Notes: generated from the sequence alone by a model not told the origin. DNA of 64,000 nucleotides from Anaspis maculata (GCA_949128115.1 OX421962.1:58197787-58261786); one strand, 5' to 3'; numbered from the stretch's first letter, positions 31,155 to 44,150 are shown. Translations and numbers: made by a program.

Positions 31155-33790
31155 TTAGTCCGCACGGGCGGTATACCGCTGGTTTTTGGCGATATACCGC
31201 TATTTTTTTTGCCGCTGAAATCATCGTCCGCATGAGCGGCGAAAATCAGCGAATAATTAGTGTCACGTCTGTTGTTTAAAGTGTCAGATCCGGTTGTCAG
31301 TCGTTTGTCACGCGAATTGCGTGATGTAGTGTCTGGATATTCTTCAAAAAACGGGTGTTCTTCAAATCAAAGACGATGTTAATACCTACCTAATGTTATT
31401 GTGATAAATAAAAAAGCAAAATTCTCATAAGTACGTGGTCTTCTTTTGAGTAGGAAACTATTCTTTGCAATAGATATATGCTGGCGACGGGTGTCTTTCA
31501 ATGATTTATGTGAGCATTTTGAAATGATCAACTATAGAAATGAGCAGTCCGAGCCCATGAGAATCACAGTCACACCTACGACGATGACGAGTGACGACAC
31601 GGTGTGGACAGTTAACCCCGCTCTCATAGTCCAGTCAAATTAAGCAAAAATCGGGCCAAACCGGAAATAAATTCGGAAGTTGACAAAATTTGGTGGATCG
31701 ATGCAGAATTCAACGTAGAATAACATACTGAAATTCCCAAAAATTCGAAGGCTTGGATTTTTTTTCAGGACCAATAAAAGAGCACCATCCTTGAAAGTTT
31801 TCGATTTTTTCTGAATAACTTGTAGACTATTACCTTTAGAACACCGATACTCGCAAGGGAAATGTAGCCCGTTGAATTCCCAAGAGATCAGTACTAAACT
31901 CATCACTTTCTGATCAATAGCCTTTGAGATACAGCGTCTGCCGGAACGCAGTGAAAATTGCTCAAAAATTCTTTCCCGATTTTACGTAGCAATTTGCATG
32001 GTGTCAGTTCACGGGTTGTAACGTGGACAGCAAATGTGCGGATTTCAATTTGTTTTACGTGTTTGGAAAGCCAATTTAACATTCGGTAGCACACTTTTGT
32101 CTAGAAGTCGCCAACTTCAAAATGGTAAATTTCCTCGACCTTTGAAATCGATACTTGATGTCCCGAAGAATCCCCAAAAATCGATTTTTTTCATACCATG
32201 CCATTTGCCTAATTTTTTAAGTAGGGCGAAACCATCCAGGGAATATATGAAGAATTGAATACAAAAAAAATAACATGTAACGGGATCTTTCTCCCAGTGA
32301 TGGTTCCTGAGTTATATGGATTGGAAGACTACAACGATCTATTTGGAAGAAAGATAGGTAGTTCGGACACTAACTGCCAAATACTGTACGGACCTTGCAT
32401 TTGATGATGCAAAATGCCACTTAGCACACGTATTGAATATACTTATGTACTTTCCACGTCTGCCAAGTGACATCTTACACCTCAAATGCAAGGTCCGTAC
32501 AGTATTCAGCAGTTAGTGTCGGACCACCCAGTTTTTTGTCCAAATAGGTCGTTTTAGTCTTCCAACTCATAAAACTCTGGAACCATCACTGGGAAAAAGA
32601 TTCCGGAACATGTTGTTTTTTTGGCATTCAATTCTTCATATATTCCCTGGATGGTTTTGCTCTACTTGAAAAATTGGGCAAATGGCATGCTATGAAAAAA
32701 ATCTATTTTTGGGGATTCTTCGGGTAATCAAGTATCAATTTCAGAGGTCGAGGAAAAGTACCATTTTGGAGTTGGCGACTTCTTGATAAAAGTGTAATAC
32801 CAAACGTTGAATTGGCTTTCCAAAAATGTGAAACACAATAAAATCCGCACATCTGCTGTCCACGTTACAGCCCCTGAACTGACATTATGCAAATTGTTAC
32901 GTAAAATCCGAAAATAAATTTTGAGTAATTTTCACTGCGTCTTAGCAGACGCTGTATCTCAGAGGCTATTGACCATAGAGTAATAAATTTAGTACTAATC
33001 TCTTGAGAATTTAACGGGCTACATTTGCTTCGCTGGTCTTTGTGTTCTAAAAGTGATAGTTTACAAGTTATTCAGAAAAAACCGAAAATTTCCAAGGATG
33101 GCGCTCTTTTATTGGCCCTAGAAAAAAAGCCAAGCCTTGGAATTTTCGGGAATTTCAGTATATTATTCCACGTTAAATTCCGCATCGATCCACCAAATTT
33201 TGTCAACTTCCGAATTTATTTCCGGTTAAAACCTATTTTGACTGGACTATCAGCCTTGCAACTAATTGAAGAGGTTTAGAAAAGGCCTCCACTGTGGAAC
33301 TTCAAACTTCCATTGCGGGAAAGACACAAACTCGGGCACAAATATATTAAAGAGAAATTGTGGCGTGAAACCTAGGTACATGTATTTTGATGGTACTCAA
33401 AACCGTGCGCGTTTTCTTTTTTTCTTGATAATCTTGCCTCCGACCTTGCTCTGGTGCAACTCAAGCTCATGCAGACTGCAGATGGATTCATAACTCTGAA
33501 ATCAAGCTGATACGTGTCCACCGTCCAGTAGTCACGATTTTTCCTCTCTCCCTTGGACTGGTACACCCATCGGTGATCAAGTTTTTCCATTTCGTCTTGA
33601 GATAAGCACCGGGCTTATCTAGCAAAACCTAACGTCACATTTTCATGCTGTGTCAATGCTGACACTTTGAAAACAGCGGTCAATCGCTAAAAGTTGGCGG
33701 GGATTCAACTTTTAGCGAATATTCGCTGAAAGTTGGACATTTTTGACAGGAAATCGATCCAGCGGTATATCGCCCGTGTAGTCCGGATGT
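31155..33790. mobile_element. 2.6-kb foldback element
   Basis: The ends carry TTAGTCCGCACGGGCGGTAT and its imperfect complement (GATATACCGCTGG region, 33750-33787). Long internal arms (about 31630-32440 and 32440-33252) are ~90% complementary and meet near 32440 with almost no loop. Between the tips and arms lie 400-500 bp unique to each side. The same ~85-residue frame can be read on opposite strands, an effect of the palindrome. No transposase seen. Confidence 0.78.
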
Positions 33791-34029
33791 TAAGAGGAAA
33801 GACCCTGCATTTTGAGGTAGAGCGAAGCCCCTTTGCATGTGTGATGCTTAGACCCCCCCAGATCCATAATGATCGGTAGCCACCGGCAAAAATCGTGCAG
33901 GCACTGTATACAGGGTGAAGCAGAAAAAAAATCAAGAAAATTTGTATTTCGTGAACCAAAACGGATGGAGTCGCGTGAAACACCATATCTGTTCCAAATT
34001 TTGCGCTTATCAAGATAAAGAAATCCGTT
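33791..34029. other. no gene seen
   Basis: Contains a GTATACAGGGTGAAGCAG motif at ~33905. Nothing else supported. Confidence 0.35.
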
Positions 34030-34700
34030 TTCGATTATTCCGTGCATACCGATAAACACGGGATCTTTCTGGATTGTTCCATCCATTAGATCGCAGTGTA
34101 GAAGTGCGGAGCGATCTGATGCATTCCAGAAGTAGTATACGCGATTGGGAGACTCCAACGATCAATCGAGACACATCTGTCCATTTTGGCGGAGGCGCCG
34201 GCTCTAGAGCACGGCAGAATTATACGGATAATGTGTGTGATTATTCAGGAGTGGTCTAGAAACCGCATATGCCGGGCCACTATGGAAATTGCTGGAAGAT
34301 GATAGAAAGCTCGGGAACGCTAATCGGAGGCATATGAAAGCACCGTCCAACAGTGCGACAGGACATTTCCAGAATATACCTACGCGATGGCTTGGCAATT
34401 GAAATATGTGGAGACTTGAACATGCGAGTAAACACATCTGTCCATTTTGGCGGAGGTGCCGCTTCATCGCACGTTGGGATTGCACGCAAAAGGGTTGTAA
34501 GATTATTCGGGAGTCGCCTAGAAACCAAATGCCGGGTCACTGTGTGATTTGCTGGAGGACCTATATGGAACATTCGAGAAGACTAGTCGGAGGTATAAAT
34601 AAGCACCATGGATCGCCCACAGACCACAGATTCAGTATTGAATGCGAAGTGGTAGACAGCGGATAGAAAGCGAAGTACCGTCAAATAAGTGAAGTGAACC
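34030..34700 (+). mobile_element. diverged LTR-like remnants (two partial units)
   Basis: 34030-34300 resembles the solo LTR at 2238-2795 (AAACACGGGATCTTTCT, CGCAGTGTAGAAGTGCGGAG, GCCGGCTCTAGAGCACGGCA). A second partial unit, 34390-34640, repeats GTCCATTTTGGCGGAGG, the CGGGTCACTGTG zone and a TATAAATAAGC promoter-like word. A short LTR 3' piece (TTTATTGTAGTACGCAGTAA) follows at ~35681. These are old, rearranged copies. Confidence 0.55.
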
Positions 34701-35120
34701 ACAGGAGGTGAAGAGTGGATCATTCGCGCTTTTTTTCAAATTTAAACGTCCAAAATGCAAACGAATTTCACGAGTGTCACGCGGAGTTCAGAATAGGGTA
34801 CATAGATGGAGCCACTTGCCAAAATCAGCACTCATTCGACAACAAAGCAGGTAAGTCGTCTCCTACAAATTTTTCAAATAGCGGGCAATTTTCAATGATT
34901 TTGCGTAGCTAGCAAACTAACTATTGTGCAGGCAAAACAGGTTAGGATGGGAGGTCAATTTCATAAAATCTCTAATGTATGGACCTTTGCGATAACTCTA
35001 CAATTGACGGTTAGATTGTAGATGTAAATCATCTCATATAACCTAGAAAATCGCAATTTATAAAAAAATGTCATTTTATGGGGCGAAGGCGATGTGGATC
35101 ACCACCCAAACCTACCTAAA
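34701..35120. other. no gene seen
   Basis: A frame at 34715-34912 ends near a GTAAGT donor-like site but has no recognisable content. Confidence 0.3.
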
Positions 35121-35252
35121 ACCACCTTTCCCATCAGGGAAATCATTTGCGCGCATACCTGTGAGCGCAGATTCCCGCTAGTACAGACGGCTGCTACAGA
35201 CCGCCAGTTGTGCCCTCACAGGTATGCGTGATGTGCTCATGGGAAAGGTGGA
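35121..35252. mobile_element. MITE copy 2 (CCACCTTTCCCAT family)
   Basis: ACCACCTTTCCCAT...ATGGGAAAGGTGG ends with the ACCTGTGAG/CTCACAGGT inner pair, closely matching 5050-5193 but without that copy's outer arms. Confidence 0.75.
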
Positions 35253-36180
35253 TTAGTTTGGGTGTGACCCTTTGGAGTCCAGGAACTATTCTTCAAAAAA
35301 ATGGGTTTTTGTAGATATAAAAATATTCATAAAAATTAAAATATTTGTTTTACAAGTTTTTTCCAAAATTAAAAAAAAAAATTTGATCCACTTCACCCCA
35401 AAAAGGTTGAAACAGATTTTCCTGCTAAAATAAACAGGTGATCCACTTGTCCCCATCTATGGGGTGAAGTGGATCAGTGATCAGTGTTTAAACAAAAATC
35501 AAAAATAAAACTGTTGATCCACTCTTCTTTTTATTCTAATCGATAAAGAAAATACCTACCAAGTAATATCGATTATTTGAAAAGAAAATTTGGGCTCCGT
35601 TTTCAATTTAAAATCTGCAAAAAACAAGAATTTTTGATCCACTTCACCTAATTTGACGGTAACTAGCGATAATCGCTTGTGTTTATTGTAGTACGCAGTA
35701 ATTATTGGAAAAATAATAAAATTTATTTCTCAATTTCATTTATAAATGAAAAAGTGAACATCTGCAGAATCGTACTTTTGCCCCACACACTGCGATCGCC
35801 CGGTGATCGCTCTCTAGAAATAAGGCCCCTGAACATGAAAATTCAACCAATCAAAAAATCGCAATAATTCAAATGTCAACTAGAGTAGTGCTCAAGGAAG
35901 AACAACACACCAATAAAGATGTGCAGTGAACGAAATAAGGACCGGACGAGTTCATTTTACGGTTTAGGGCTAAATCTTTGGTGTAGGGGATGGTCGCCTC
36001 GACCGACCGGCTGACAGTTGACCACATCGAATTCCATAGACGCACGTCGTTTGTTTTGATAGTTCGGGATTTTTTTTTCTGTGTGTTTTGTTGTTTGCGA
36101 TCAGCAAAATATTAATTTTTTCATCCTTGGGAAGTTTTGTACTGAAACTTATACGGTACGTACCTGGTTCTTACAAATTA
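35253..36180. other. no gene seen
   Basis: AT-rich; GTGGATCA and GATCCACTTCACC words recur between 35380 and 35650, suggesting a decayed repeat. No supported gene. Confidence 0.35.
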
Positions 36181-36188
36181 CAAGTTAT

Positions 36189-36454
36189 GGTAATTATTGA
36201 CGACCACTACTTCTCGACTCGCATTTTCTAAGAGTTAGGCAACCACTTGAACAGCTATGTAGGACGCTTCCTTCTTGTCTGTACTTACGTCGTAGGACAT
36301 TGGTGGATAAGTAATGGAAAGAAGGAGCATTTTACAGTGGAAATAGTGGTTTCCCCAGGAAACTACGGTCGACGAACGTGATGTTGTGGTAGTGTCTACC
36401 TACCGTGAAAAGTTGGTGGCTGAAGTCGAGAAGTAGTGGTCGTCAATAATTACC
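36189..36454. mobile_element. 266-bp MITE with 8-bp TSD
   Basis: Termini GGTAATTATTGACGACCACT and the exact complement form a ~32-bp TIR. CAAGTTAT stands on both sides (36181-36188 and 36455-36462). An 8-bp TSD suggests hAT mobilisation. No coding capacity. Confidence 0.88.
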
Positions 36455-36529
36455 CAAGTTATTATTTTCGAACAAATTTTGTAGGTTATTTGATGTAATG
36501 ATTTATGATTTATTTATGATGATGCTGAT

Positions 36530-37580
36530 GTTATTGACCTTTCCAAAAATAAAGGATAGAGAATGGTTTTGACAGTTGTCCCAACCTACGCAAAATATTT
36601 CGCGCATTGCGCACATTTCGCGGTTGCATGATGTCATGTTAATGTCAGATTCCAGACGTCATGAGCAGGTCCTCAAAATCTCTGTTTGTTTTGGTGGAAA
36701 AAACGATGAAGAAATTACCAGTGAAGTGCACACTGGAAGAAAATCCTGCCAGATGGAGAAACAGAGTATCAGAAGAAGTCATAGTGAAAGCGAAGACGGG
36801 TGGAAATATTAATGCGTATTCATTCCGGCAAAGCTGTATCTCGAGAACTTACTGTGTATCTATCTGTAGAATTAGTAGCTGCAGAGGATTCACCACTTCA
36901 TTATCGCAGTTGAAGAAAATTTTTAGTGCCCTGATTTATGACAAGTGCTAAGCGGAAAAGACAAATTTGATGGATACTGGTCCATCAAAACTTCAGCAGA
37001 ACCCTAGAGCAGAACTCAATTTTGAATGATGCCACCAGAAATACTGTGCGCCATTCTTACAATTCCAGGGGTAGAAACTTCGACGAGTGGTTTCGTAGGA
37101 AGGAGAAGCCAGATGAAAGTTTGAACAGCCCTGGGCCGCGATTCTGTACTCTCCTACCGACAACTATCGGATCGGTAGCTAGGGTGAGAACCAATCAAAT
37201 TCGCTCCTGCCTAGCTACCGACACCGACAAGTGTCGGTAGGAGAGTACAGAATCGCGGCCCTGGGGTTCTCTTGCACAAAATGGGTCGTGTCTTGTCTGG
37301 TTAAATTTTGTTTTTCCAACTCTCAAGCCCCAGCGTGTATTTCGTAAAATTGTACATGGAAACATGAGGCTTCTTCAGATTATTTTCGCACAAGGTAACA
37401 CAGCAATAAATAACCACTTTGGCGAGCACTTTGGTAAATCTTTCCTTTCTACGCTCGGTGCTTGCCTATGCCTCTGACACTTCCACTATGAGATGACTGC
37501 ATACTGACAGTTGTCCCAATCTACGCAAAATCATGACGTCACAATAGAAAAGGACAAGCGCAAATTTGGAAAGGTCTATT
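36530..37580. repeat. possible element with inverted ACCTTTCCAAA ends
   Basis: ATTGACCTTTCCAAAAATAA at the left mirrors TTTGGAAAGGTCTAT at the right, and GACAGTTGTCCCAACCTACG is repeated directly near both ends (36573, 37505). Frames at 36576-36951 have no recognisable domain. A separate MITE (37133-37261) is nested inside. Boundaries are approximate. Confidence 0.4.
37133..37261. mobile_element. 129-bp MITE, GGGCCG family
   Basis: GGGCCGCGATTCTGTACTCT and its perfect complement form a ~32-bp TIR. Start and interior differ from the copies at 54571 and 62128, but the GGGCCGCNATTCT terminus is shared. Confidence 0.82.
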
Positions 37581-37796
37581 ATTTATTGTTGAACAGATAT
37601 CACCCCACGCTTTCCATGTTTTCACGCCGCCACTGCTGCAAAGTCACTGCGCAGACTCGACATTCGACATAACCTAATTTCCAACTGTCAGATCAAAATT
37701 TGAAAACTGTTTGGCTTTTGTGTTGTAGATTATTATGTATTATTGTACCAACACCTCTATATTTTTCACTAGAACGTGCTATAACTACTCACAGCC

Positions 37797-40700
37797 ATGA
37801 ATGACGTGCTGGAAATATCAAGTGATTCCAGTGATACAGTTATTTTACCTTTGAACAGTGGAAACTGCAGCCCTAAGAATTGTAGCAGAGGCACAAGTAT
37901 AAATTTTGATATTGAAGACCTACCAAAATCATTTGACTATCTAGAACAAGCAAAAAAGATAGATGATGAAGATGACTTACCAAGGTTCAAAAGATTTAGA
38001 AAATCTACAGATAAGTCAGAACTCCAACCTCGGCTCCAACTAAGCGAAGATGAAGGCGACATCCTACAAAAACTGAAACAGAAATATAAGCCTGCACAGA
38101 AATTTGAAGGTAAAGTAAAAATAAGTGCTTAAAATTCAATTCACATAAAGGTATCTAGGTACTTGTTTTCTTAACCAGAAACGGTTTTGTCAAAACCTTC
38201 TACTTCAATAAGTAGCAGCAACGACTCTTGGGAGTCCAAAAATGAATGGATATTTGAAAGAATTGCTTCAACATCCAGCCAGCCATCGTCTTGTGGTTTC
38301 TTAGGTTTAGACAAAGACTCGAATAAAGATGACAATGAAGTGCTTAGAGAGTTGTCCCAAAATTCTCTTGGTGGAGATGAAGGTATTGAAGGTACATACC
38401 TAAATTACTTTACCAATACCAAAATAAATTTTTATTTATTATGCCTGTTCATCTGTTTAGAAACAGATATCATCGCACAACCTACCACAAGTAAAGCAGC
38501 ACAGAAAAAAATAGAGAGGGAAGCCAAGAGACTTGAGAAGTTACAAGAACGTGACAGGAAAAAGGAGGAGAAGGAAAGAGAAAAGGCTATAAAACAGGCA
38601 CTTGCTGCAGCTAACAGAAACATTAAACCTGAAGAGTGTATGAAGGTATCTACTTCAGTAAACTAAACTGTTGGCTAACAAAGTTGTCAATATTGGGAAA
38701 GTTGTTCGACTTTGAAGGCCAATAACTTCCGATTGCCGAATGCGCTTTCCATCTTGTATGTTACAATTATTATTAGCTTAATCTTTCTGTAACCCATCCT
38801 ATAATAATGAATGTTGAGAAACTTCATGTAAAACTTCTACAGGGTGGTGATATGTAAAATGGTGCAAAATTGCAACGACTTCATCGTATCTCCATTTGTC
38901 AAAAAATTATTTTTTCCATATTCTAATACAAAAATCATGAAGTGTGATGTCTTGTCTCAAAATGGTTTTGGAATTAGCGAGATTGGAAGTCGTAACACTG
39001 AAGATATAAATTTGTATTTTGAATGGTACAGATTTGCCTTGTTGGCACGTGAGATTAAAGCCACGGGATGAATTTTATTTCAGCAATCTGCAAAGCAACA
39101 GTGATAGTGGTATTGCCCTCACGTCCCTTACCATTCAGCGTATCGGCCGTATCCTCGCCTCCACCGTTCTTGGCGGGCCGTATTTGCGGGTTTTGTGCTT
39201 CGCGTCTTGCGAGAGAAACTTCGCACGCAACCCTCTGCCCCACCCCCACTCTATGATCTCATCTCATCACACTGTAGTGATATTGGCCTTCAAAGTCGAA
39301 ACCATTTTTCCGATACCGACTACTTCGTTGTCCAGCAGTGTATATCAAATTCTGGGCAGCATTTTAGAGTTGAAAGAAACGATTTTCAGTTTATCACTGT
39401 TCAGTTAGAAGCGGAATTGGCGAAAAAACATGGCAATCACATCACAAGTGTTTTGCAAGGCTCGGATGTGAAATATGAAGTCAAGTCACAGCTCATCCCG
39501 AATCTGATCACTTGGACTCGACAGGCCCAGACACAATCTTTGGATGATAAGAACAAAGTAGGTATAATGCAAATTTGTTGTTGTACAGGGTTTTTCAGAA
39601 GACATGTTCACTGCCTTGTACTGTTGTAAGATTTGAAGAAGAAATATGCAAGTTCTTGACTGGTAAAATTTGATTTAGTTATTATTTGGGATCAACATAT
39701 TTCGCACAGCATTTTTTTCTTTTTTTTCTAATTGATTGTTCAATTTTGAAGTTATTGTCAATGTCCCAGTCAAAGTCTGTGAGTGAAGAACGCCATACAA
39801 TATTGTTATGAATTTGCGTTGGGTACTTCAGTAATTGAGAGACGAACGTTTAAACAAATTCATTACTGCGAACTACTAAATACACGTTAAATAACATATA
39901 AAATTCACCAAAGAAAATTCTCCATACTATTGATACATGTTTGATTTTTTTTGGTGCAACCGGGGGAAGTCTAACAAATTTCTCGCATTTCTTGTTCACT
40001 ATAAAAAAGAATTATGCATTCAGATAAGTTGACTAATAAAAAAGTTACTGATACTTCAAAAGCTACTTTAAATTTGGTCCATCCAGTAGTATATACAGGT
40101 GTCCAGAATTTTAAGCGAAACTATAATTGTATGTATTATTATGTATTTTTTTTATTTTATATTTTTATATTATTTATCATTGTGATGTATTATTATTATT
40201 ATCATTCACAAATTGTTTCAAATTCCAGTTGTCAATATATTCAGAAGATGTCGAAGCAACTGAAGTTTTGCTAGTTCTACAATGGGACGATGTTGTACAG
40301 CATGTTCATGATGAAACACTGAATGTTCATGTAGAATCAATCCAGTCTGCTTTGCACAATAAAAAGATTTTTCTAATCGTTTTTGGATTGGAAGCTTATT
40401 TCAGGTAAGTACATCCTTTTGCCATTGTCATAATGTTTTAAGTCCATAGACAGTAGGGTGGGCCGAAAAAATAAAACTTTGCCAAATCGAAAAATAATAG
40501 TGCGGAAAACTTGTATTTGAGCTTTATAAGTATTCCTATGAAAATTTGAAAAAAATTAATTTAGGTCTTGGGGTGCCACAAAGCACTTGAAATTTTAAAA
40601 AATTGAAATTCTTTGAATTTTTTTTTTAAATCCAAGCATTTTTTCCAATTTTTTTTTGCCGAAGGTTTGCATTGGGTCTTTGACATTGTGTGTACAATTT

Positions 40701-43700
40701 TTTGTTTCAATCAGTCAAGTTTCTGATTTTTACACGACATTTTCTGAAATGAATGGATTTTTTTCAACTATTAAAACTTTCTAATGTCCTGTAGAACCAA
40801 AAATCTTGACTAATTCAAACAAAAAATTGTACACACAATGTCAAAGACCCAATACAAATCTTCGGCAAAAAAAATTGGAAAAAATGCTTGTATTTAAAAA
40901 AAAAATTCAAAGAATTTCAATTTTTTTAAATTTCAAGTGCTTTGTGGCACCCCAAGACCTAAATTAATTTTTTTCAAATTTTCATAGGAATACTTATAAA
41001 GCTCAAATACAAGTTTTCCGCACTATTATTTTTCGATTTGGCAAATTTTTATTTTTTCGGCCCACCCTAATAGACAGGGCGCGTACCTCTATCCTTATAT
41101 TATCTGAACTTATTGGGCCGTGTGAATAAAAAGTAGCTTTTGCTTTTCACTAGCTTTAGCTAGGAGTTGCTAAGAAGAATTTGCTTAGCAACTCCTAGAA
41201 AAATCAAAGTGGAAGCAAAAGCTACTTTTTATTCACACGGCCCATTATTTAAAAAATTTTCTCAATTTTTTTTTTAATTTCTGCTATGGACATGTCTAAG
41301 GTTTTTCTGAAATTCAAGTCGATTTGTTTATTTTTCGTACACAGGCTGGTTATGACGTGTACAAAATTCACAGGCATGTTCTCTGGCTTATTTTGAACAC
41401 GAAAAGTTTCTATAAATGAAGGTCCAGAAATGCTTCCTAAGAAAGTTACAGCCCACTAAACTTACCAAGATGGTGAGTGATTCTTTGAGGGGATGTTGTA
41501 TCTCCTTACAAAACAAATTTCATTTAGAAACTTGATCAAACCTTTTGCCAACACCTGACATCCTGTGGGTATGTACCTACTACATGCTCAACTCTGCAAG
41601 ACAAAAAGTCAAAAAAAAAAAATTTCATCCAATCCTATTGAATAATTAATTTTGACGCTACATGACTCTTAAACACTCAAGGAAGCCCAAAAAGATTTTC
41701 TTTTTGCTGGGCCGTCCAACTTGCGGAATTTCGATTTTATAGTAGGAGAGACGCGAACCAATATTCAATCCAGGCTGCAGCCGCAGGCAGTTTGGTTTTG
41801 GTGGAAAATATACTTCATGCCGTGTTTTATTGCAGGACTACAAAACGCAGAGTCGTTAGGTATCAGTAGGTATATTTTCCGCTGAAACCAAATCGCCTGA
41901 CCTAGATCAAATTTATCTGCCCGTCTCCCCTACTGAAAAATTAACATACCACAAAGGACCCCGCACGATTCATATGGAAAATGGGTCTTGGTCAAATTCC
42001 CTAATTTTGTAATATTTTGTAGCCCAATTTGACACGAGCCAAAATCCATCGTCCGTTACCCAAAAAAATGGACAGTTTTTTTTCTATAAGGGGTTGAAGA
42101 TGGGTTATTTCAAGGTAAAGAAATATGTTCCAACGTAAGTGAGAACATTTCAACGTCCTTTTTTATAACATATATGGCTCATGACAATTCCCTTTTTCTT
42201 ATGTGAAAAAATCAACCCCCTCCCTCACCCCCAACCCCTACTTGTGAGTATCAAATCCGAAATTATGTCATGCTTCCTCCAGAAAATGCTGATGTGGTCA
42301 AACTCACTAATAAGGGCGGGCTCTGGAGACGAAGGAAATTTTCACTCTCTTGCTAAATCTACCACCTAGTCAACTGCAGGGGCACTGCGAAATTTATTAT
42401 CAAAAGGCAACGTCATGGAATAGGCAGATTCGATTATCTTTTTGATGAAGGGATGTATGCCACCATAAATATAAAAATGGAAATTCCAAAGATTTGTGAA
42501 TGGTTCAATGAAGATATAGAAATCCAAGCTGAAGAACAGTTTCCTGTTATATACCTCACTATGACCTCACTCCATAACAAAGATGACTCTACCGTCCATT
42601 CCGTGTAAAATAAACTACTTTTTGTATAAGTAATTCCTTAAGTAAATGGAATTTTTTTAAAGCGCTCGCTGCGATGATTTTTGATAATTTTGAAGGAAGG
42701 CCGAAAATAATTATCAATATTTTAATACAGCATATTTTGTTATGATAGTCATTTTTCTGACATCCTATACAGGTGATTCATAATTACAATCGAGATTACA
42801 ATGAAGAATTTTAACCCTTTGCCTTGTCAAGAAAGTTGCATAAATAGCATCCAAATTCTAATTTCGCTTCGCATTGCTGCTGTCTAGTTCTATCTCGACT
42901 GGAGCGGTCTGCCACACTCTCATGGGCTCACCTTTAGGCTGACCTACACTAGTACATACACAATTGTAGTACTAAGCTATCTACGTCGCCTTATTCCCAT
43001 TTCCTTCTCTGATATGTCGCGAACTTCAGTCAAACAATAAGTACATACCTAGGAAGGTGCCTACATACGTATTTAATAATTATAACTTTTAGGTATCAAA
43101 AGAACAAAAAGAACAACCAATACAGAGCCCAAGTGACTGATACGGAAAGCGTTCAAAAAACCAAAGACTCGAAATTATTCCAAAATTTGCCACAGGTTTC
43201 GTGGAAAAATATAGAGCATGCACTGACAGAACTGCAACTTTTACTCTCCTGTTCATACCAAAGGGTAGAAACACCTGCGGATTTGGGGCATGTGATATTC
43301 CAGTACACAAAATCGATAGCCAATTTGCCATTCAAGTATTTATTTTTCTGAATAAAATTATTTTGAAAGTACATTATTGTAATTTCAGGCAACAAAAGCG
43401 GGAAAAGCAACAGCTGACAGAGTGGTTTGCACAAGGTGATAACAGGGATTGTGTCAAAGTTGATAAAGACGGGAATGGCCTGCAAAGACTGTGGAACCAA
43501 ATTCTGACTACATTTCCACTGGCTGGATTGGAAACGGCCGAGGCGATTTCATCAGTGTATCCTACCATGTCCTCTTTGATGAAGGTAAAACAACTAACAA
43601 TACGTCTTATATTTACACCCGGGTCTCCGGTTGGAGCATCCTTGCAAAACCCAGCCTCCTGTCGATCTCCGATTGGGTGGCCGCCGCAAGCAAGTTTTCG

Positions 43701-44003
43701 GAGACAGTTTTGACTTCCGGGTCGAGTAGAATTTTATTCATCTCAACATACGCCGTTTATAAGTGCCCACCTGGTTTTAGTTTCACACAAGTTTTTTTTC
43801 TGCAGGAGCGCTTTTATATTTAGTCAAAACTTTTACAGGCATATGATGAATGCACTGACCAGCAGGAAGCTGAGGGACTTCTCAAAGACATACCAATTAG
43901 ACGGGCAGCAGGACCTATAACTTCATCCCGTAAAATTGGACCAGAACTCAGCAGGAAAGTTTACAACTACTTCAACTCACTGGATGGAGATGGAACTTTG
44001 TAA
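37797..44003 (+). CDS. EME1: EME1 homologue, structure-specific nuclease partner
   Basis: Eight exons: 37797-38109, 38179-38391, 38461-38645, 39390-39557, 40229-40404, 43093-43335, 43389-43584 and 43839-44003. All have GT-AG introns and matching phases, giving 552 residues (human EME1 ~570). The N-terminus is acidic and disordered (MNDVLEISSDSSDTVI may be a SUMO-interaction-like stretch). A Lys/Glu-rich helix (~185-230) runs into ALAAANRNIKPEECMK. The ERCC4-like fold follows (ITVQLEAELAKKHG...; VLLVLQWDDVVQHVHDE; IFLIVFGLEAYFR). C-terminal helix-hairpin-helix parts include SLMKAYDECTDQQEAEGLLK and IRRAAGPITSSRKIGPELSR. EME1 lacks its own catalytic ERK motif and pairs with MUS81 to cut branched DNA. 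Introns 3 and 5 hold repeats. Confidence 0.93.
40454..41069. mobile_element. 616-bp foldback MITE in EME1 intron 5, 8-bp TSD
   Basis: TAGGGTGGGCCGAAAAAATA and its complement begin arms of ~280 bp that are almost fully palindromic. ATAGACAG is duplicated at 40446-40453 and 41070-41077. TAGGGTGGGCCGAAAA ends are common in insect MITEs (established, from memory). Confidence 0.9.
41115..41243. mobile_element. 129-bp MITE in EME1 intron 5
   Basis: GGGCCGTGTGAATAAAAAGT and its complement give ~45-bp arms. ATT flanks both sides, a possible 3-bp TSD as in PIF/Harbinger-type elements. A TAGGAGTTGCTAA hairpin sits in the middle. Confidence 0.85.
41741..41934. mobile_element. foldback MITE also present in the big element's arms
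   Basis: AGTAGGAGAGACGCG...CGTCTCCCCTACT ends enclose GTTTGGTTTTGGTGGAAAAT and its mirror. Its surroundings (41650-41890) match 21.93-22.11 kb and 11.63-11.76 kb inside the 11.6-kb structure, including TGCTGGGCCGTC. The arms therefore acquired this repeat. Confidence 0.65.
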
Positions 44004-44027
44004 AACCCAAAAATCAGTAACGTGAGA

Positions 44028-44033
44028 TTTATT
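44028..44033 (-). terminator. candidate KANSL3 polyA signal
   Basis: TTTATT on the plus strand is AATAAA for KANSL3. It lies 118 bp past the KANSL3 stop and only 25 bp beyond the EME1 stop, so the two 3' UTRs would overlap. Confidence 0.5.
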
Positions 44034-44150
44034 ATATTTTGTGTGCCAATTTTTTGACAAATTTAAATATTCTAGAACTTAAATAACAGCCTTGAAAAAA
44101 TATAAGAATGGATATGAACTGAACAAATAATACTGAAATATATTAATGAT

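Noticed and set aside
31640..33279. Matching ~87-aa frames on opposite strands
   Set aside because: Again two arms of one foldback; differences are not biased towards synonymous sites as far as I can see.
36576..36951. Two overlapping plus-strand frames of 78 and 96 codons
   Set aside because: No recognisable domain, located within a repeat with inverted ends; not enough support for a gene.
43491..43823. 110-codon frame in EME1
   Set aside because: Out-of-frame shadow of EME1 exon 7 and intron 7.
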